Origin: Clostridium aciditolerans
GTDB lineage: Bacteria; Bacillota; Clostridia; Clostridiales; Clostridiaceae
NCBI RefSeq assembly: GCF_016316925.1
Contig: NZ_JAEEGB010000010.1
Location: 79,778-143,777 of the forward strand
Reading direction: 5' to 3'
DNA: 64,000 nucleotides
Part shown: piece after piece, positions 44,931 through 53,691 of the stretch
How the letters are laid out: each line of letters begins with the position of its first letter
Numbering within the stretch: the stretch's first letter is position 1
Notes under the pieces: generated by a model
What the model saw: only the letters and a program-made list of their open reading frames with translations
The model's database searches: none
Told to the model about the DNA's origin: nothing
Made by a program: the position numbers and the translations under genes

Positions 44931-44959
44931 TTGAAATGGCCAGGCTTCTAGAGTATAAT
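44931..44959 (+). promoter_or_regulatory. Sigma-A-type promoter for ychF
   Basis: TTGAAA (44931-44936) and TATAAT (44954-44959) with a 17-nt spacer. Transcription would start near 44966, leaving a leader of about 110 nt before the ychF ATG. No terminator or known riboswitch is seen in it. Confidence 0.75.
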
Positions 44960-45078
44960 TTAATAGGTAATTTAGAAACCTTTGTATTTTAGTGTGAAAA
45001 TCATGGAAAAGTGGAAACTTTTAGTTCATAGATTTGAAACTTAAAATTTAATATAATTTAAGAAAGGAATGTACACAA

Positions 45079-46176
45079 ATGAAACTTGGAATTGTAGGAT
45101 TGCCGAACGTAGGAAAAAGTACTTTATTTAATGCTATAACTCAAGCAGGAGCTGAATCTGCAAACTATCCATTCTGTACAATTGAACCAAATGTTGGAGT
45201 AGTTAGCGTACCTGATAAACGATTAGATGTACTTGAAAAAATATATAATACAAAAAAGAAAATATATACAGCTATTGAGTTCTATGATATAGCTGGACTA
45301 GTTAGAGGTGCAAGTAAAGGTGAAGGTCTTGGAAACAAGTTCTTATCACATATAAGAGAAGTTGAATCTATAGTTCACGTGGTAAGATGCTTTAATGATC
45401 CTAATGTTGTCCATGTGGATGGTTCTGTAGATCCTATCCGTGATATCGAAACTATAAACCTTGAGCTTATTTTTTCAGATTTAGAAGCGATAGATAAAAG
45501 AATAGAAAAAGTTGTTAAGCTAGCTAAAAGTGGAAATAAAGAAGCAAAAATTGATCATGAGTTAATGCTAAAGATTAAAAATCATTTAGAAGCAGGTAAA
45601 CCTGTAAGAACTTTAGAATTGACTGATGATGAAGCAGATCTTGCTAAAGGATATTTTTTACTTACAACTAAACCTGTACTGTATGTATCAAATATCTCTG
45701 AAGATGATTTAATTTCAGGAAACTTAGAAAACGAATATGTAAAAAAAGTTAAAGAATATGCTGCAACTGAAGGCTCAGAAGTAATTATCATTTCAGCCAA
45801 AATTGAAGAGGAACTTTCTGTCCTTGAAGGTGAAGAAAAAACTGAAATGCTTGGCGAGTACGGCTTAGATGAAGCTGGACTTGATAAATTAATACATGCA
45901 AGCTATAAACTTCTAGGTCTTATGAGTTTCTTAACTGCTGGTGTTCAGGAAGTAAGAGCTTGGACTATAAAGCAAGGAACTAAAGCACCTCAGGCTGCAG
46001 GAAAAATTCATACTGATATAGAGAAAGGCTTTATAAGAGCAGAGATTATTTCATATGATAAATTAATAGAAGTAGGTTCAGAAGCTGCAGCAAAGGAAAA
46101 AGGATATTATAGACTTGAAGGAAAAGAATACGTTATGCAGGATGGAGATATAGTTCACTTTAGATTTAACGTTTAA
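45079..46176 (+). CDS. ychF: Redox-regulated ATPase YchF (Obg family)
   Basis: This 365-residue ribosome-associated P-loop protein prefers ATP over GTP. P-loop: GLPNVGKST (residues 6-14). Switch II region: DIAGLVRGASKGEGLGNKFL. Also present are a coiled-coil insertion (about 125-170), the NISEDDL region in place of the usual NKxD specificity motif, and a C-terminal TGS domain. The TGS region contains FLTAGVQEVRAWTIKQGTKAP and ends MQDGDIVHFRFNV. AGAAAGGAATG SD precedes ATG. It is monocistronic, followed by a family B repeat. Confidence 0.97.
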   Translation: MKLGIVGLPNVGKSTLFNAITQAGAESANYPFCTIEPNVGVVSVPDKRLDVLEKIYNTKKKIYTAIEFYDIAGLVRGASKGEGLGNKFLSHIREVESIVHVVRCFNDPNVVHVDGSVDPIRDIETINLELIFSDLEAIDKRIEKVVKLAKSGNKEAKIDHELMLKIKNHLEAGKPVRTLELTDDEADLAKGYFLLTTKPVLYVSNISEDDLISGNLENEYVKKVKEYAATEGSEVIIISAKIEEELSVLEGEEKTEMLGEYGLDEAGLDKLIHASYKLLGLMSFLTAGVQEVRAWTIKQGTKAPQAAGKIHTDIEKGFIRAEIISYDKLIEVGSEAAAKEKGYYRLEGKEYVMQDGDIVHFRFNV

Positions 46177-46195
46177 GGTGATCTTCAGCCATAAA

Positions 46196-46375
46196 AGTTA
46201 ACTTATACCCCATGCTATGTTTCTAAATCTTTAGTCCGTTAAAAACTTTTAACCGGTCTAAAGTTTAAGTTTAAGACAACCTTAGCCTTAGATAGGTGAA
46301 AAGCCATTTAGGATTTTCACCTATCTAAATTCTAAGGTTGTCTTAAAACTCTTAGAAGAAGTATCCACAGTATAA
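46196..46375. repeat. Palindromic element, family B, copy 2 (diverged)
   Basis: It shares with the copy at 22177-22405 (read on the other strand) the segments GCTATGTTTC, AGTCCGTTAAAAACTTTTA, GTCTAAAG and AAGACAACCT. The centre differs: it is a GGTGAAAAG...TTTTCACC hairpin (46303-46330) enclosed by CCTTAG/CTAAGG arms. The right terminal repeat is lost. It may double as the ychF terminator. Confidence 0.65.
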
Positions 46376-46393
46376 AAGCCTATCTTTTACTTA

Positions 46394-46993
46394 TTATAGA
46401 GTTTCAACAGTCTCAGAAGTAGTGTTAATCAAATGTTCTTTTAAAATATTTGTAAGCTCGAGTTTTTCAAATTGGTCAACCTTGATAAAAATATTAGCCT
46501 TTATCTTAAAAAAATACAACTGTTTTATTGCATTAATTTTTATGTAAGTATCCTCAATATCATACCTTGAGATCTCATTCCATTTTATTGTCCAAAGTAT
46601 ACTTGACACGCCTTTTTCATATATACAATGATTACTCAAGTGTTCAAATAAATATGTGATTAAATATATTGCCACAATGATTGCCAAACATATAGTTTGT
46701 TCTATTGGATATATCGAATAATCTATATAAATATTGTATTTTTGAAGATCATGTATTCTTTTAGCTAGCTCGATATCTTTTAAATATATTTTAAATTGGG
46801 AAATTATAATGTAAATAAGAACAGAAAAATATAATGCACATTTAGCAAGTTCTTTTTTTATACATTTATTTTTCAGTTTAATTAGTGCAGCTCCTAGGCT
46901 TTTTCTTTTGAAAAATGAATTAATCATAAGATACCATTTTACAATAGGTACTGATAACATAATTATAGTAAATAAATAATACTTTATATCCAA
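46394..46993 (-). CDS. Hypothetical membrane protein
   Basis: This 199-residue protein has hydrophobic segments at about 4-22, 50-66 and 98-115. A C-terminal soluble part (GVSSILWTIKWNEISRYDIE, then FFKIKANIFIKV) resembles the PH-like strand pattern of DUF5673/YcxB-type proteins. The family is not recognised with confidence. The SD AGGAGG lies before ATG. It is an isolated gene between a repeat and the Lon-like gene, on the opposite strand from ychF. Confidence 0.65.
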   Translation of the reverse strand: MDIKYYLFTIIMLSVPIVKWYLMINSFFKRKSLGAALIKLKNKCIKKELAKCALYFSVLIYIIISQFKIYLKDIELAKRIHDLQKYNIYIDYSIYPIEQTICLAIIVAIYLITYLFEHLSNHCIYEKGVSSILWTIKWNEISRYDIEDTYIKINAIKQLYFFKIKANIFIKVDQFEKLELTNILKEHLINTTSETVETL

Positions 46994-47095
46994 TATAAAT
47001 TCCTCCTAAAATTAGTATTATTCTTACTACATACATCTTACCATAAAATGTATATACTGACTAATCTTATTTTTGCAAGGTTATCAAAACAAAAA

Positions 47096-47148
47096 GGTAT
47101 TCATAGGGGTGCATCGAACAGTACAGAAGCCTTACCCCTATGAATACC
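47096..47148 (-). terminator. Terminator after the Lon-like gene
   Basis: A perfect 14-bp stem (GGTATTCATAGGGG, 47096-47109, with 47135-47148) with a 25-nt loop, followed on the minus strand by TTTTTGTTTTG. Confidence 0.8.
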
Positions 47149-47185
47149 ACTAATAAATTAAACACTTAAGTTGAATATCTATTTT

Positions 47186-49504
47186 TTACTCTTCTAATTT
47201 TTTAGTTGTTCTCTTCCCTCTGTACTTCTTAACTTCCTTCTCTACACCATTCATTATCTCTTTATATTCAAGGGCTTCTTCGCCCATTAATATTTCTAAA
47301 GCATCTTTTATACTAGCCATAGAATATATGTGGAAGTTTCCCTTTCTAATCTCTTCCTCCACTTCACCATTTAACACAAGACTATCTATATTAGATTCAG
47401 GAATCAGCACTCCCTTGCCTTCTACCTTATCTACTAATTTGCATATCTTATAGAAGCCTTCTATTTTTTCATTTACTCCACCAATTGGTTGAACCTCTCC
47501 AAATTGATTTATTGATCCAGTAACTGCTATATTCTGTCTTATTCCTATCTTACTTAAAGCTGAAATCATTGATATAACTTCAGCTACGGAAGCACTATCA
47601 CCATCTATCTTCCCATATAGTTGTTCAAAACTTAAATGAAAATCTACAGGTAATTTTTCATATCCGCCAATTAGTGTGTTCATATAACCTTTTAATGTGT
47701 TTATGGCTTTATTGTGAATTTTTCCACTTAAATCACTTTCTTTTTGAACATCTATTATATTGCCATCTCCTTTATAACAGGAACAGGTTATTCTTATTGG
47801 CTTGCCAAAGCTGAAATATCCAGTATCTATTACAGACAGACCATTTACCTGACCCACAAGCTTATCTTTAACATTTATGAATATCTTATTTTCTTTATAA
47901 CTTTCACCAATCTCCCTTTCTATGAGCTCTTCGTCATAAACTATATCTTTGATGTCATTGCCTTCAATTTGAGTTCTGTTATCATTTTTCACCTTACTGT
48001 TAGATAACATTATAACTCTTCCCAGCTCATGATCATCTATAAATAGCTTATTTCTATTTTCTGCTTTTCTTGATGCAAATTTTGCTAGCTCTTTCATAGC
48101 CCCAGCTGAAAGTGGATTTAATTTGTTACTCTTGCATACAGTATTTACTTTTCCTAAAAAGGCCTGTTTTATTTCATCATCTATATTTAGTACAGATTTA
48201 TATTCTGCTCTTATTTTAAATATCTTTTTAAAGTCTTCATCATAAGAATAAAGCAAGTCATAAGTTTCATAGTCCCCTATAAGTATTATTTTTTCATTAA
48301 ATTTCACAGGATCTGGCTTAAGACCACTAAGAGATAAGAGCTCAAGGTATCCTCTGTTATAATCAAGATCTACCTTTCCACTTATAAGAGATTTTTTAAA
48401 GTAATAATATGCTGCCGGATTAGTTAAAAGACTACTTATCCTTAATAATAAGCAACCTCCATTTGCTTTTAAGAATGATCCTCCTCTAATTAAACTTATA
48501 TCTGTAATATAGGTTCCATTCTTATTTTCATATTCTATGCTTCCAAGGAGATTGTTAAGGCTAGGATCCTCTTCAAAAATTACTGGCGGAACTTTATTGT
48601 CACTATTATCAACTATAACATTTACTACATACTTGTAAATTATTTCATTTATCTCATCTTCATCATCATCATAACTTATAGAATATATATCTTTAATTTC
48701 CTTTTTTATATTGTCACAAATATCATCTAAAAATTCTATAACCTCTATATTCTCAGCAAACTCATCTAGATATTCTTTTCTAATGTCTTTTGCCTCTTTA
48801 TTATAATATTCCTCCATAATACTTCTTATTTTTTCAATTTCACTTAATTCCATTTCCCTTAATTCTTCAATTATTTCTTGAGCGTTGCTCTTCAAAGTGC
48901 TTACCTTATTTAATATGCTTTCTTTTTCTTTAACCTCTAAAGAATCATATTCCTTTTCATTCATTAATTCTCCCTCATTCTTTAAGGGAATGAAAGAAAA
49001 TCCATTTTGAGTAGGTCTTACTGTAAAACCATCTTCCTCTGCCATTTTAACAAGTTTATTTATTAGATCGCTTCTTTTTTGTTGGAGGCTTTCTACTATT
49101 TCTTCTTTTTCCTTATTTACAGATCCATTATAAAACTCATAGGTAATTTCCGCATAGCTCTTTTGCACATTTTCAAGAGTTTCCTTAAGTTTTTTTCCTG
49201 TACCACCTGGCAGGAATAAAGCTCTTGGATATTTTTCATCATCTTTTACAACATAGCATATATCCTGAGGTTTACCTCTATTTTCTAGATTTTGTTTGAT
49301 AAATTCCATTATAGAATCTAACTTATCTTTTGAAAAATCATCTATAAGATAAACGTTGTATCCTTCCTTATCTATTTCTAAAGCTGTTTTTATTTTCTTA
49401 TACACTTCGTCATACTCAGGTATATTATTAATCTCTTCTCTTACATGGATATTATCAAAATTGAAGTCGTATATAACCTCCTGTGGTGTCAATTCTTTCT
49501 TCAT
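47186..49504 (-). CDS. Lon-family (S16) AAA-type protease-like protein with degenerate P-loop
   Basis: This 772-residue protein has the layout of the clostridial/archaeal LonB-like family: AAA_32 region, helical middle and C-terminal S16 peptidase. The Ser-Lys dyad is intact (Ser637 in DGDSAS, Lys680 in NEKIEG), and GSINQFGEVQPIGGVNEKI is typical. The N-terminal segment where relatives carry a Walker A reads GYNVYLIDDFSKDKLDSI, with no G-x4-GKT. The ANGG motif is kept (LKANGGCLLLRISSLL) but lacks a clear Walker B acid. It may therefore be an ATP-independent or regulatory protease. It is monocistronic with its own terminator. Confidence 0.88.
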   Translation of the reverse strand: MKKELTPQEVIYDFNFDNIHVREEINNIPEYDEVYKKIKTALEIDKEGYNVYLIDDFSKDKLDSIMEFIKQNLENRGKPQDICYVVKDDEKYPRALFLPGGTGKKLKETLENVQKSYAEITYEFYNGSVNKEKEEIVESLQQKRSDLINKLVKMAEEDGFTVRPTQNGFSFIPLKNEGELMNEKEYDSLEVKEKESILNKVSTLKSNAQEIIEELREMELSEIEKIRSIMEEYYNKEAKDIRKEYLDEFAENIEVIEFLDDICDNIKKEIKDIYSISYDDDEDEINEIIYKYVVNVIVDNSDNKVPPVIFEEDPSLNNLLGSIEYENKNGTYITDISLIRGGSFLKANGGCLLLRISSLLTNPAAYYYFKKSLISGKVDLDYNRGYLELLSLSGLKPDPVKFNEKIILIGDYETYDLLYSYDEDFKKIFKIRAEYKSVLNIDDEIKQAFLGKVNTVCKSNKLNPLSAGAMKELAKFASRKAENRNKLFIDDHELGRVIMLSNSKVKNDNRTQIEGNDIKDIVYDEELIEREIGESYKENKIFINVKDKLVGQVNGLSVIDTGYFSFGKPIRITCSCYKGDGNIIDVQKESDLSGKIHNKAINTLKGYMNTLIGGYEKLPVDFHLSFEQLYGKIDGDSASVAEVISMISALSKIGIRQNIAVTGSINQFGEVQPIGGVNEKIEGFYKICKLVDKVEGKGVLIPESNIDSLVLNGEVEEEIRKGNFHIYSMASIKDALEILMGEEALEYKEIMNGVEKEVKKYRGKRTTKKLEE

Positions 49505-49663
49505 ATACTATCCCCCTTTCACGGCTTACTATAATAATATTCTTAAAAATAATATTTAGGCACAAAAAATAGAAAAAACATTTATACTTTTTTACATCTA
49601 AAGGCTACAAAAGGGAAAACTATAATAAAAATAACTGATTATATTTTAAAAAGCACAATACTG

Positions 49664-49672
49664 TGTTATAAT
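49664..49672 (+). promoter_or_regulatory. Extended -10 promoter for the 49753 gene
   Basis: TGTTATAAT (TG-N-TATAAT), identical to the one before rqcH, lies about 80 nt before the start codon. The -35 is A/T rich and weak. Confidence 0.6.
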
Positions 49673-49752
49673 ATACATAAAATTCTACTTGGAATTACTG
49701 CTGGTTACTCAGCATTTCAATAAAATATATATATCGTAAAGGAGTTAAAGAC

Positions 49753-50157
49753 ATGAGTTTCAAAGAAAAAATTGCTCAATACTACTCAAAAGCTTATTTA
49801 AAAAAATATGGAGATAGACTAACTCAGGTACAGGGTACTGTAGTATCTGTAAAAGTTGCTGAGAAAACTATATTATGGATATTTCATAAAATAAGTGTTG
49901 TTATTTTAGTTAGACCTGATAGAAGTAAAAATATAGTTAAATGTACTTATGCAAGAAATAGATGGTTTAAAAAACCTGAATTTATACCTGTAACTCAAGG
50001 CAATCTAGTATTAGCTCAAGGGCTTAAGGGTAAAAAAGGAAAACAAAACAGTGAACAAATTGAGCTTATAAATATTAGAAATATGACTACAAAGAAGGAC
50101 CTTGTTCCAATGGAAGGCAAAATCCAAAGGGTGCAAAAAGTTCAAAGGATAAAATAA
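49753..50157 (+). CDS. Conserved-looking hypothetical protein, basic
   Basis: This 134-residue, strongly basic protein starts MSFKEKIAQYYSKAYLKKYG. It contains a beta-rich middle (VQGTVVSVKVAEKTILWIFHKISVVILVRPD) and the segment VTQGNLVLAQGLKGKKG, which hints at an OB-like strand pattern. It is not recognised. It has its own promoter, SD (AAAGGAG, 8 nt) and terminator, so it is a well-formed single-gene unit. A nucleic-acid-binding role is conceivable from charge alone. Confidence 0.7.
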   Translation: MSFKEKIAQYYSKAYLKKYGDRLTQVQGTVVSVKVAEKTILWIFHKISVVILVRPDRSKNIVKCTYARNRWFKKPEFIPVTQGNLVLAQGLKGKKGKQNSEQIELINIRNMTTKKDLVPMEGKIQRVQKVQRIK

Positions 50158-50162
50158 AAATG

Positions 50163-50187
50163 GAATTGCATATGCAATTCTTTTTTT
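50163..50187 (+). terminator. Rho-independent terminator
   Basis: The perfect palindrome GAATTGCATATGCAATTC (50163-50180) is followed by seven T residues, six nt after the stop codon of the 134-residue protein gene. Confidence 0.88.
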
Positions 50188-50234
50188 ATTTAAAAATTAA
50201 GAGTTAAGAGTTTAAAAAAACTGTGCCGTAGTTT

Positions 50235-50479
50235 AAAAATAATACGACGTATTATTTTTAAGAGGACAGTTGACAGAGGACAATTGACAGTGAAGGAGGA
50301 TTTTTCTCCGCTGTGCTGCGAAAAATCTTTAAACTTATAGAATGCGGCAATGTTTGGCTTTAGCCAAGCAAGCCTAAAGAATATAATAGTTTTCTGACGT
50401 AAGGAAGAAAACTCACCTTCACTGTCCTCTGTCAACTGTCAATTGTCAACTATAAAAATTTTGCGTCGCATAATTTTTA
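50235..50479 (+). repeat. Modular palindromic element (family A), copy 5, short form
   Basis: 245 bp between the 134-residue protein gene and the P-type ATPase gene. It is bounded by an AATACGACGTATT palindrome on the left and a TTTTGCGTCGCA palindrome on the right. Heptads are GAGGACA, GTTGACA, GAGGACA, ATTGACA. The hairpins GGATTTTTCTCCGC, TTTGGCTTTAGCCAA and GTTTTCTGACGTAAGG follow, then TGTCCTC, TGTCAAC, TGTCAAT, TGTCAAC. Two TTAAGAG heptads of the sister family lie just to the left (50207-50222). Confidence 0.85.
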
Positions 50480-50500
50480 AATTACAAACTTAAAGTTATA

Positions 50501-53041
50501 TTACTTAAAATATAAATATAAGCTGTTTATTAATGCAATTATACCTGAGAAGAATATTACTATGCCCCATTGCCCTAAGTTAAGTCCAGCAGTATGGAAT
50601 ACTGATTGCATAAATGGAACGTAAAGCACACATAAAAGCATTGTTATAGAAATAGCTACCGCCCCTACAAGATAAGGATTTGTAAATATCTTTATCTCAA
50701 ATATTGAATGTCTTTCAGATCTACACTCAAATACGTGTATTAGCTGAGACATTATTAATGTAGAAAGAGCTAATGTTCTGCATGTAGTTAAATCATAACC
50801 ATAGTACCTACCTGCAATAAAGGCAAGTACTGTGCATACTCCAATAAGCGATCCTCTAACAATTATCTTTTCACTTAATCCTCTTGCAAATATGCTTTCA
50901 TTTTTAGGTCGTGGCTTTCCACTCATTATGTCACTATCGGGAGGATCTACTCCTAATGCTATAGCTGGAAGCCCATCTGTTGCAAGGTTAACCAATAGTA
51001 TTTGTATAGGAAGCAGTGGTGTATCTAAATAGAAAAGAGAAGCCAAAAACATAGTTAAAACCTCTCCTAAATTACAGGAAAGAAGATATCTTATAAACTT
51101 TCTTATATTATCATAAATTATTCTTCCTTCTTCTACAGCAGAAACAATAGTTGCAAAATTGTCATCTAAGAGTATCATAGATGAAGCTTCTTTAGTCACA
51201 TCAGTGCCAGATATGCCCATTGATATACCTATATCCGCCTCTTTAACTGCTGGTGCATCATTTACGCCATCCCCAGTCATGGCAACAATCTTATTTTTAG
51301 ACTTAAAAGCTTTTACAATTCTTAATTTATGATGTGGGCTTACCCTTGCAAAAATAGAGACAGCATCAACCTTTGAACTCAGCTGTTTGTCGCTTAATTT
51401 ATCCAGTTCCTCTCCCGTTATAACTTCTGATTGATTTTTGCATATGTTCAGCTCTTTTCCTATAGCAAAGGCTGTATTCTTATGGTCTCCAGTTATCATA
51501 ACTGCTCTTATACCTGCCATTTTACACTTTAAAACTGCATCTTTAACCTCTTTTCTTGGTGGATCTATAATTCCCGCTACACCTATAAATATTAGATTAT
51601 CTTCTAATCCCTTTCCTTTAACGATACCAGTATCTTTATAAGCTCCAGCTATACATCTTAATGCATCGAAGGACATAGTTTCTACTGCCTTTAATATCTT
51701 ATCTCTATAATCAGATGTAAGTAGCTTTACTTCCCCTTTGTCTAATATATATTTGCATCTATTTATTATTCTTTCTGGAGCCCCTTTGACATAACATATT
51801 TCCTTTGAGCCCTCATTCATTATTACAGACATCATCTTTCTATCTGAATCAAAGGGAATATCGTAGACTCTTCTTGCCTTATCCAAAAAACCTTTTAACT
51901 CTTTATTTTCTTTAAAGAAGGCTTTTATTAGGGCAGTTTCTGTTGGATCACCAAAGAGGCTTTTTGCAATATTGTCTCCACTGTGATCAAAATTACAATC
52001 GTTGCAATATGTAAAAGCTTTCTTTAATGATAAATTTTCCGGAATAGACTCCTTGTCCACATAATAAATTTTGCCATTAAAATACATAGCTTTAACTGTC
52101 ATCTTATTTTCTGTAAGAGTTCCAGTCTTATCACTACATATTATAGAAGTACATCCTAAAGTCTCAACAGCAGGAAGTTTTCTAACTAATGCATTTCTTT
52201 TAAGCATTCTGGAAACTCCAAGAGCTAGTGCAACTGTAACTATAGCTGCAAGCCCTTCTGGTATAGCAGCTACAGCCAAACTTACTCCTAGTAGGAACAT
52301 TTGATACTTATCTTGACCTCTCCATATACCGGTTAAAGTTACTATTACACATATAACAATGCAAAGTATAACTAGCACTTTTCCAAGTTGTGTAAGCTTC
52401 TCTTTTAATGGTGATCTATCATTTTCTATGCTCTGAAGCATACCAGCTATTTTACCCATTTCTGTCTTCATGCCAGTTTGTATTACCCTTGCCTTGCCTT
52501 TTCCTGTAAGCACAATAGTTCCCATATAAATTGAGCTATTTTTAGTTCTTGAACTCTTTTCAACTCCAACAGATTCACCAGTAAGTAGTGATTCATCAGC
52601 CATAAAGTTACTGTCCTCTACTAGCATACAGTCTGCAGGAATTCTATCTCCACTTTCAAGTATTAATAAATCTCCCACAACCAGTTCCTCTGCATTTATT
52701 ACTCTTAATACTCCACTTCTTATTACTTTTGCAGTAGGAGCAGCTAGTTCTTTAAGGGCTTCTAAAGACTTTTCAGTTTTATACTCCTGTATGAACCCTA
52801 AAACAGCATTCATTATTATGATTATTAGTATTGTAATTGCATCTGCTTTTTCTCCCATAAAGCCTGATATTGCTGTAGCAACAATAAGAACCCAGACTAT
52901 AAAGTCATTAAATTGAGAGAAAAATATTTTAATGGGAGATACCTTATTTTTCTTTTCCAATCTATTTGGTCCATATTTTTTAAGCCTTCTCGCGGCTTCA
53001 GCTTGTGTTAGTCCATCATGCAGATCCCTTTCGTTAATCAA
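50501..53041 (-). CDS. P2-type cation-transporting ATPase (Ca2+-ATPase-like)
   Basis: This protein of about 846 residues has the full P-type architecture: N-terminal cation ATPase domain, TGES actuator (LLTGESVGVEKS), transmembrane PEGL (about 261-264), phosphorylation site CSDKTGTLTENK (Asp304), nucleotide domain KGAPE, and hinge MTGDGVNDAPAVKEADIGI. The PEGLAAIV motif and the C-terminal NLATDGLPAIALG fit P2A calcium pumps of the PMR1/SERCA type. Substrate is inferred. The start TTG at 53041 is 8 nt after AAGGGG; a GTG three codons earlier overlaps that SD. Confidence 0.93.
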   Translation of the reverse strand: MINERDLHDGLTQAEAARRLKKYGPNRLEKKNKVSPIKIFFSQFNDFIVWVLIVATAISGFMGEKADAITILIIIIMNAVLGFIQEYKTEKSLEALKELAAPTAKVIRSGVLRVINAEELVVGDLLILESGDRIPADCMLVEDSNFMADESLLTGESVGVEKSSRTKNSSIYMGTIVLTGKGKARVIQTGMKTEMGKIAGMLQSIENDRSPLKEKLTQLGKVLVILCIVICVIVTLTGIWRGQDKYQMFLLGVSLAVAAIPEGLAAIVTVALALGVSRMLKRNALVRKLPAVETLGCTSIICSDKTGTLTENKMTVKAMYFNGKIYYVDKESIPENLSLKKAFTYCNDCNFDHSGDNIAKSLFGDPTETALIKAFFKENKELKGFLDKARRVYDIPFDSDRKMMSVIMNEGSKEICYVKGAPERIINRCKYILDKGEVKLLTSDYRDKILKAVETMSFDALRCIAGAYKDTGIVKGKGLEDNLIFIGVAGIIDPPRKEVKDAVLKCKMAGIRAVMITGDHKNTAFAIGKELNICKNQSEVITGEELDKLSDKQLSSKVDAVSIFARVSPHHKLRIVKAFKSKNKIVAMTGDGVNDAPAVKEADIGISMGISGTDVTKEASSMILLDDNFATIVSAVEEGRIIYDNIRKFIRYLLSCNLGEVLTMFLASLFYLDTPLLPIQILLVNLATDGLPAIALGVDPPDSDIMSGKPRPKNESIFARGLSEKIIVRGSLIGVCTVLAFIAGRYYGYDLTTCRTLALSTLIMSQLIHVFECRSERHSIFEIKIFTNPYLVGAVAISITMLLCVLYVPFMQSVFHTAGLNLGQWGIVIFFSGIIALINSLYLYFK

Positions 53042-53113
53042 ATTTATCACCCCTTAAAAAAGATTTTGCCCTTCATTATTTAAGTATATGAGTTGATATA
53101 TTGTTATTATGAT

Positions 53114-53518
53114 AATTTTGCGATGCAAAATTTTTAGAGGACAGAGGACAATTGACAGAGGACAGTGAAGGTGAGTTTTCTTCCTTGCGTCAGAAAACTA
53201 TTATAAGTTAAGAGTTAATGAGGATTTCCTTCGTACCTCAGGAAATCTATAATTTTATTTTTAAAAGTTTATAATTAATCAGTTGATGATTGATTGTTGA
53301 AAAACAATTTTAAACTTAACGATAAAATAAATTTGTAGATTTTCTGACTATGGGAAGAAAATCATCCACAACTCTTAATTCTCAACTCTTAACTCAAAAA
53401 TTGATTCTCAATTATATAAATTTAAAGATTTTTCGTAACGTAGTGGAGAAAAATCCTCCTTCACTGTCCTCTGTCCTCTGTCAATTGTCATCTAAAAAAA
53501 TTACGTCGTAATTTTTTT
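53114..53518 (-). repeat. Modular palindromic element (family A), copy 6, with nested sister element
   Basis: 405 bp, inverted. The outer parts are standard: GCGATGC palindrome, heptads GAGGACA, GAGGACA, ATTGACA, GAGGACA, the GTTTTCTTCCTTGCGTCAG hairpin, and on the far side the ATTTTTCG...GGAGAAAAATCC hairpin, TGTCCTC units and an ACGTCGT palindrome. The normal central GTTTTGC hairpin is replaced by another palindromic element (53205-53395). Confidence 0.85.
53205..53395. repeat. Nested sister element (family A2) with GTTAAGA-type heptads
   Basis: 191 bp with terminal inverted repeats GTTAAGAGTT (53207-53216) and AACTCTTAAC (53384-53393). It repeats the plan of family A with unrelated letters: heptads (CTCTTAA, TTCTCAA), a GATTTCCTTCGTACCTCAGG hairpin, a central ATTGTT/AACAAT hairpin and a GATTTTCTGACTATGGG hairpin. 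Confidence 0.7.
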
Positions 53519-53526
53519 AAAAGTGT

Positions 53527-53554
53527 TTGATAAAATATTAGTATTGTATATAAT
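53527..53554 (+). promoter_or_regulatory. Sigma-A-type promoter for the pyrophosphatase gene
   Basis: TTGATA (53527-53532), 16-nt spacer, TATAAT (53549-53554). The leader of about 130 nt contains a small CTAACTT/AAGTTAG hairpin but no recognised riboswitch. Confidence 0.6.
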
Positions 53555-53691
53555 AATATATGTAATTACTAATAATTACTCTATGTTAGTATCTTTTACT
53601 AACTAAGAGTTAAAAATATGAAATTAATAGGGAAATTAACTCTAAAGCTAACTTTGAAGTTAGAAACCCTATAACTTAGGAGGAAAAAATA

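Noticed and set aside
47186-49504. Canonical Lon (LonA) assignment
   Set aside because: It lacks the LonA N-terminal substrate domain and P-loop; only the S16 domain matches well.
53555-53691. yybP-ykoY (manganese) riboswitch before the Mn-dependent pyrophosphatase
   Set aside because: The conserved internal loops of that motif are not present; only a small CTAACTT/AAGTTAG hairpin is visible.
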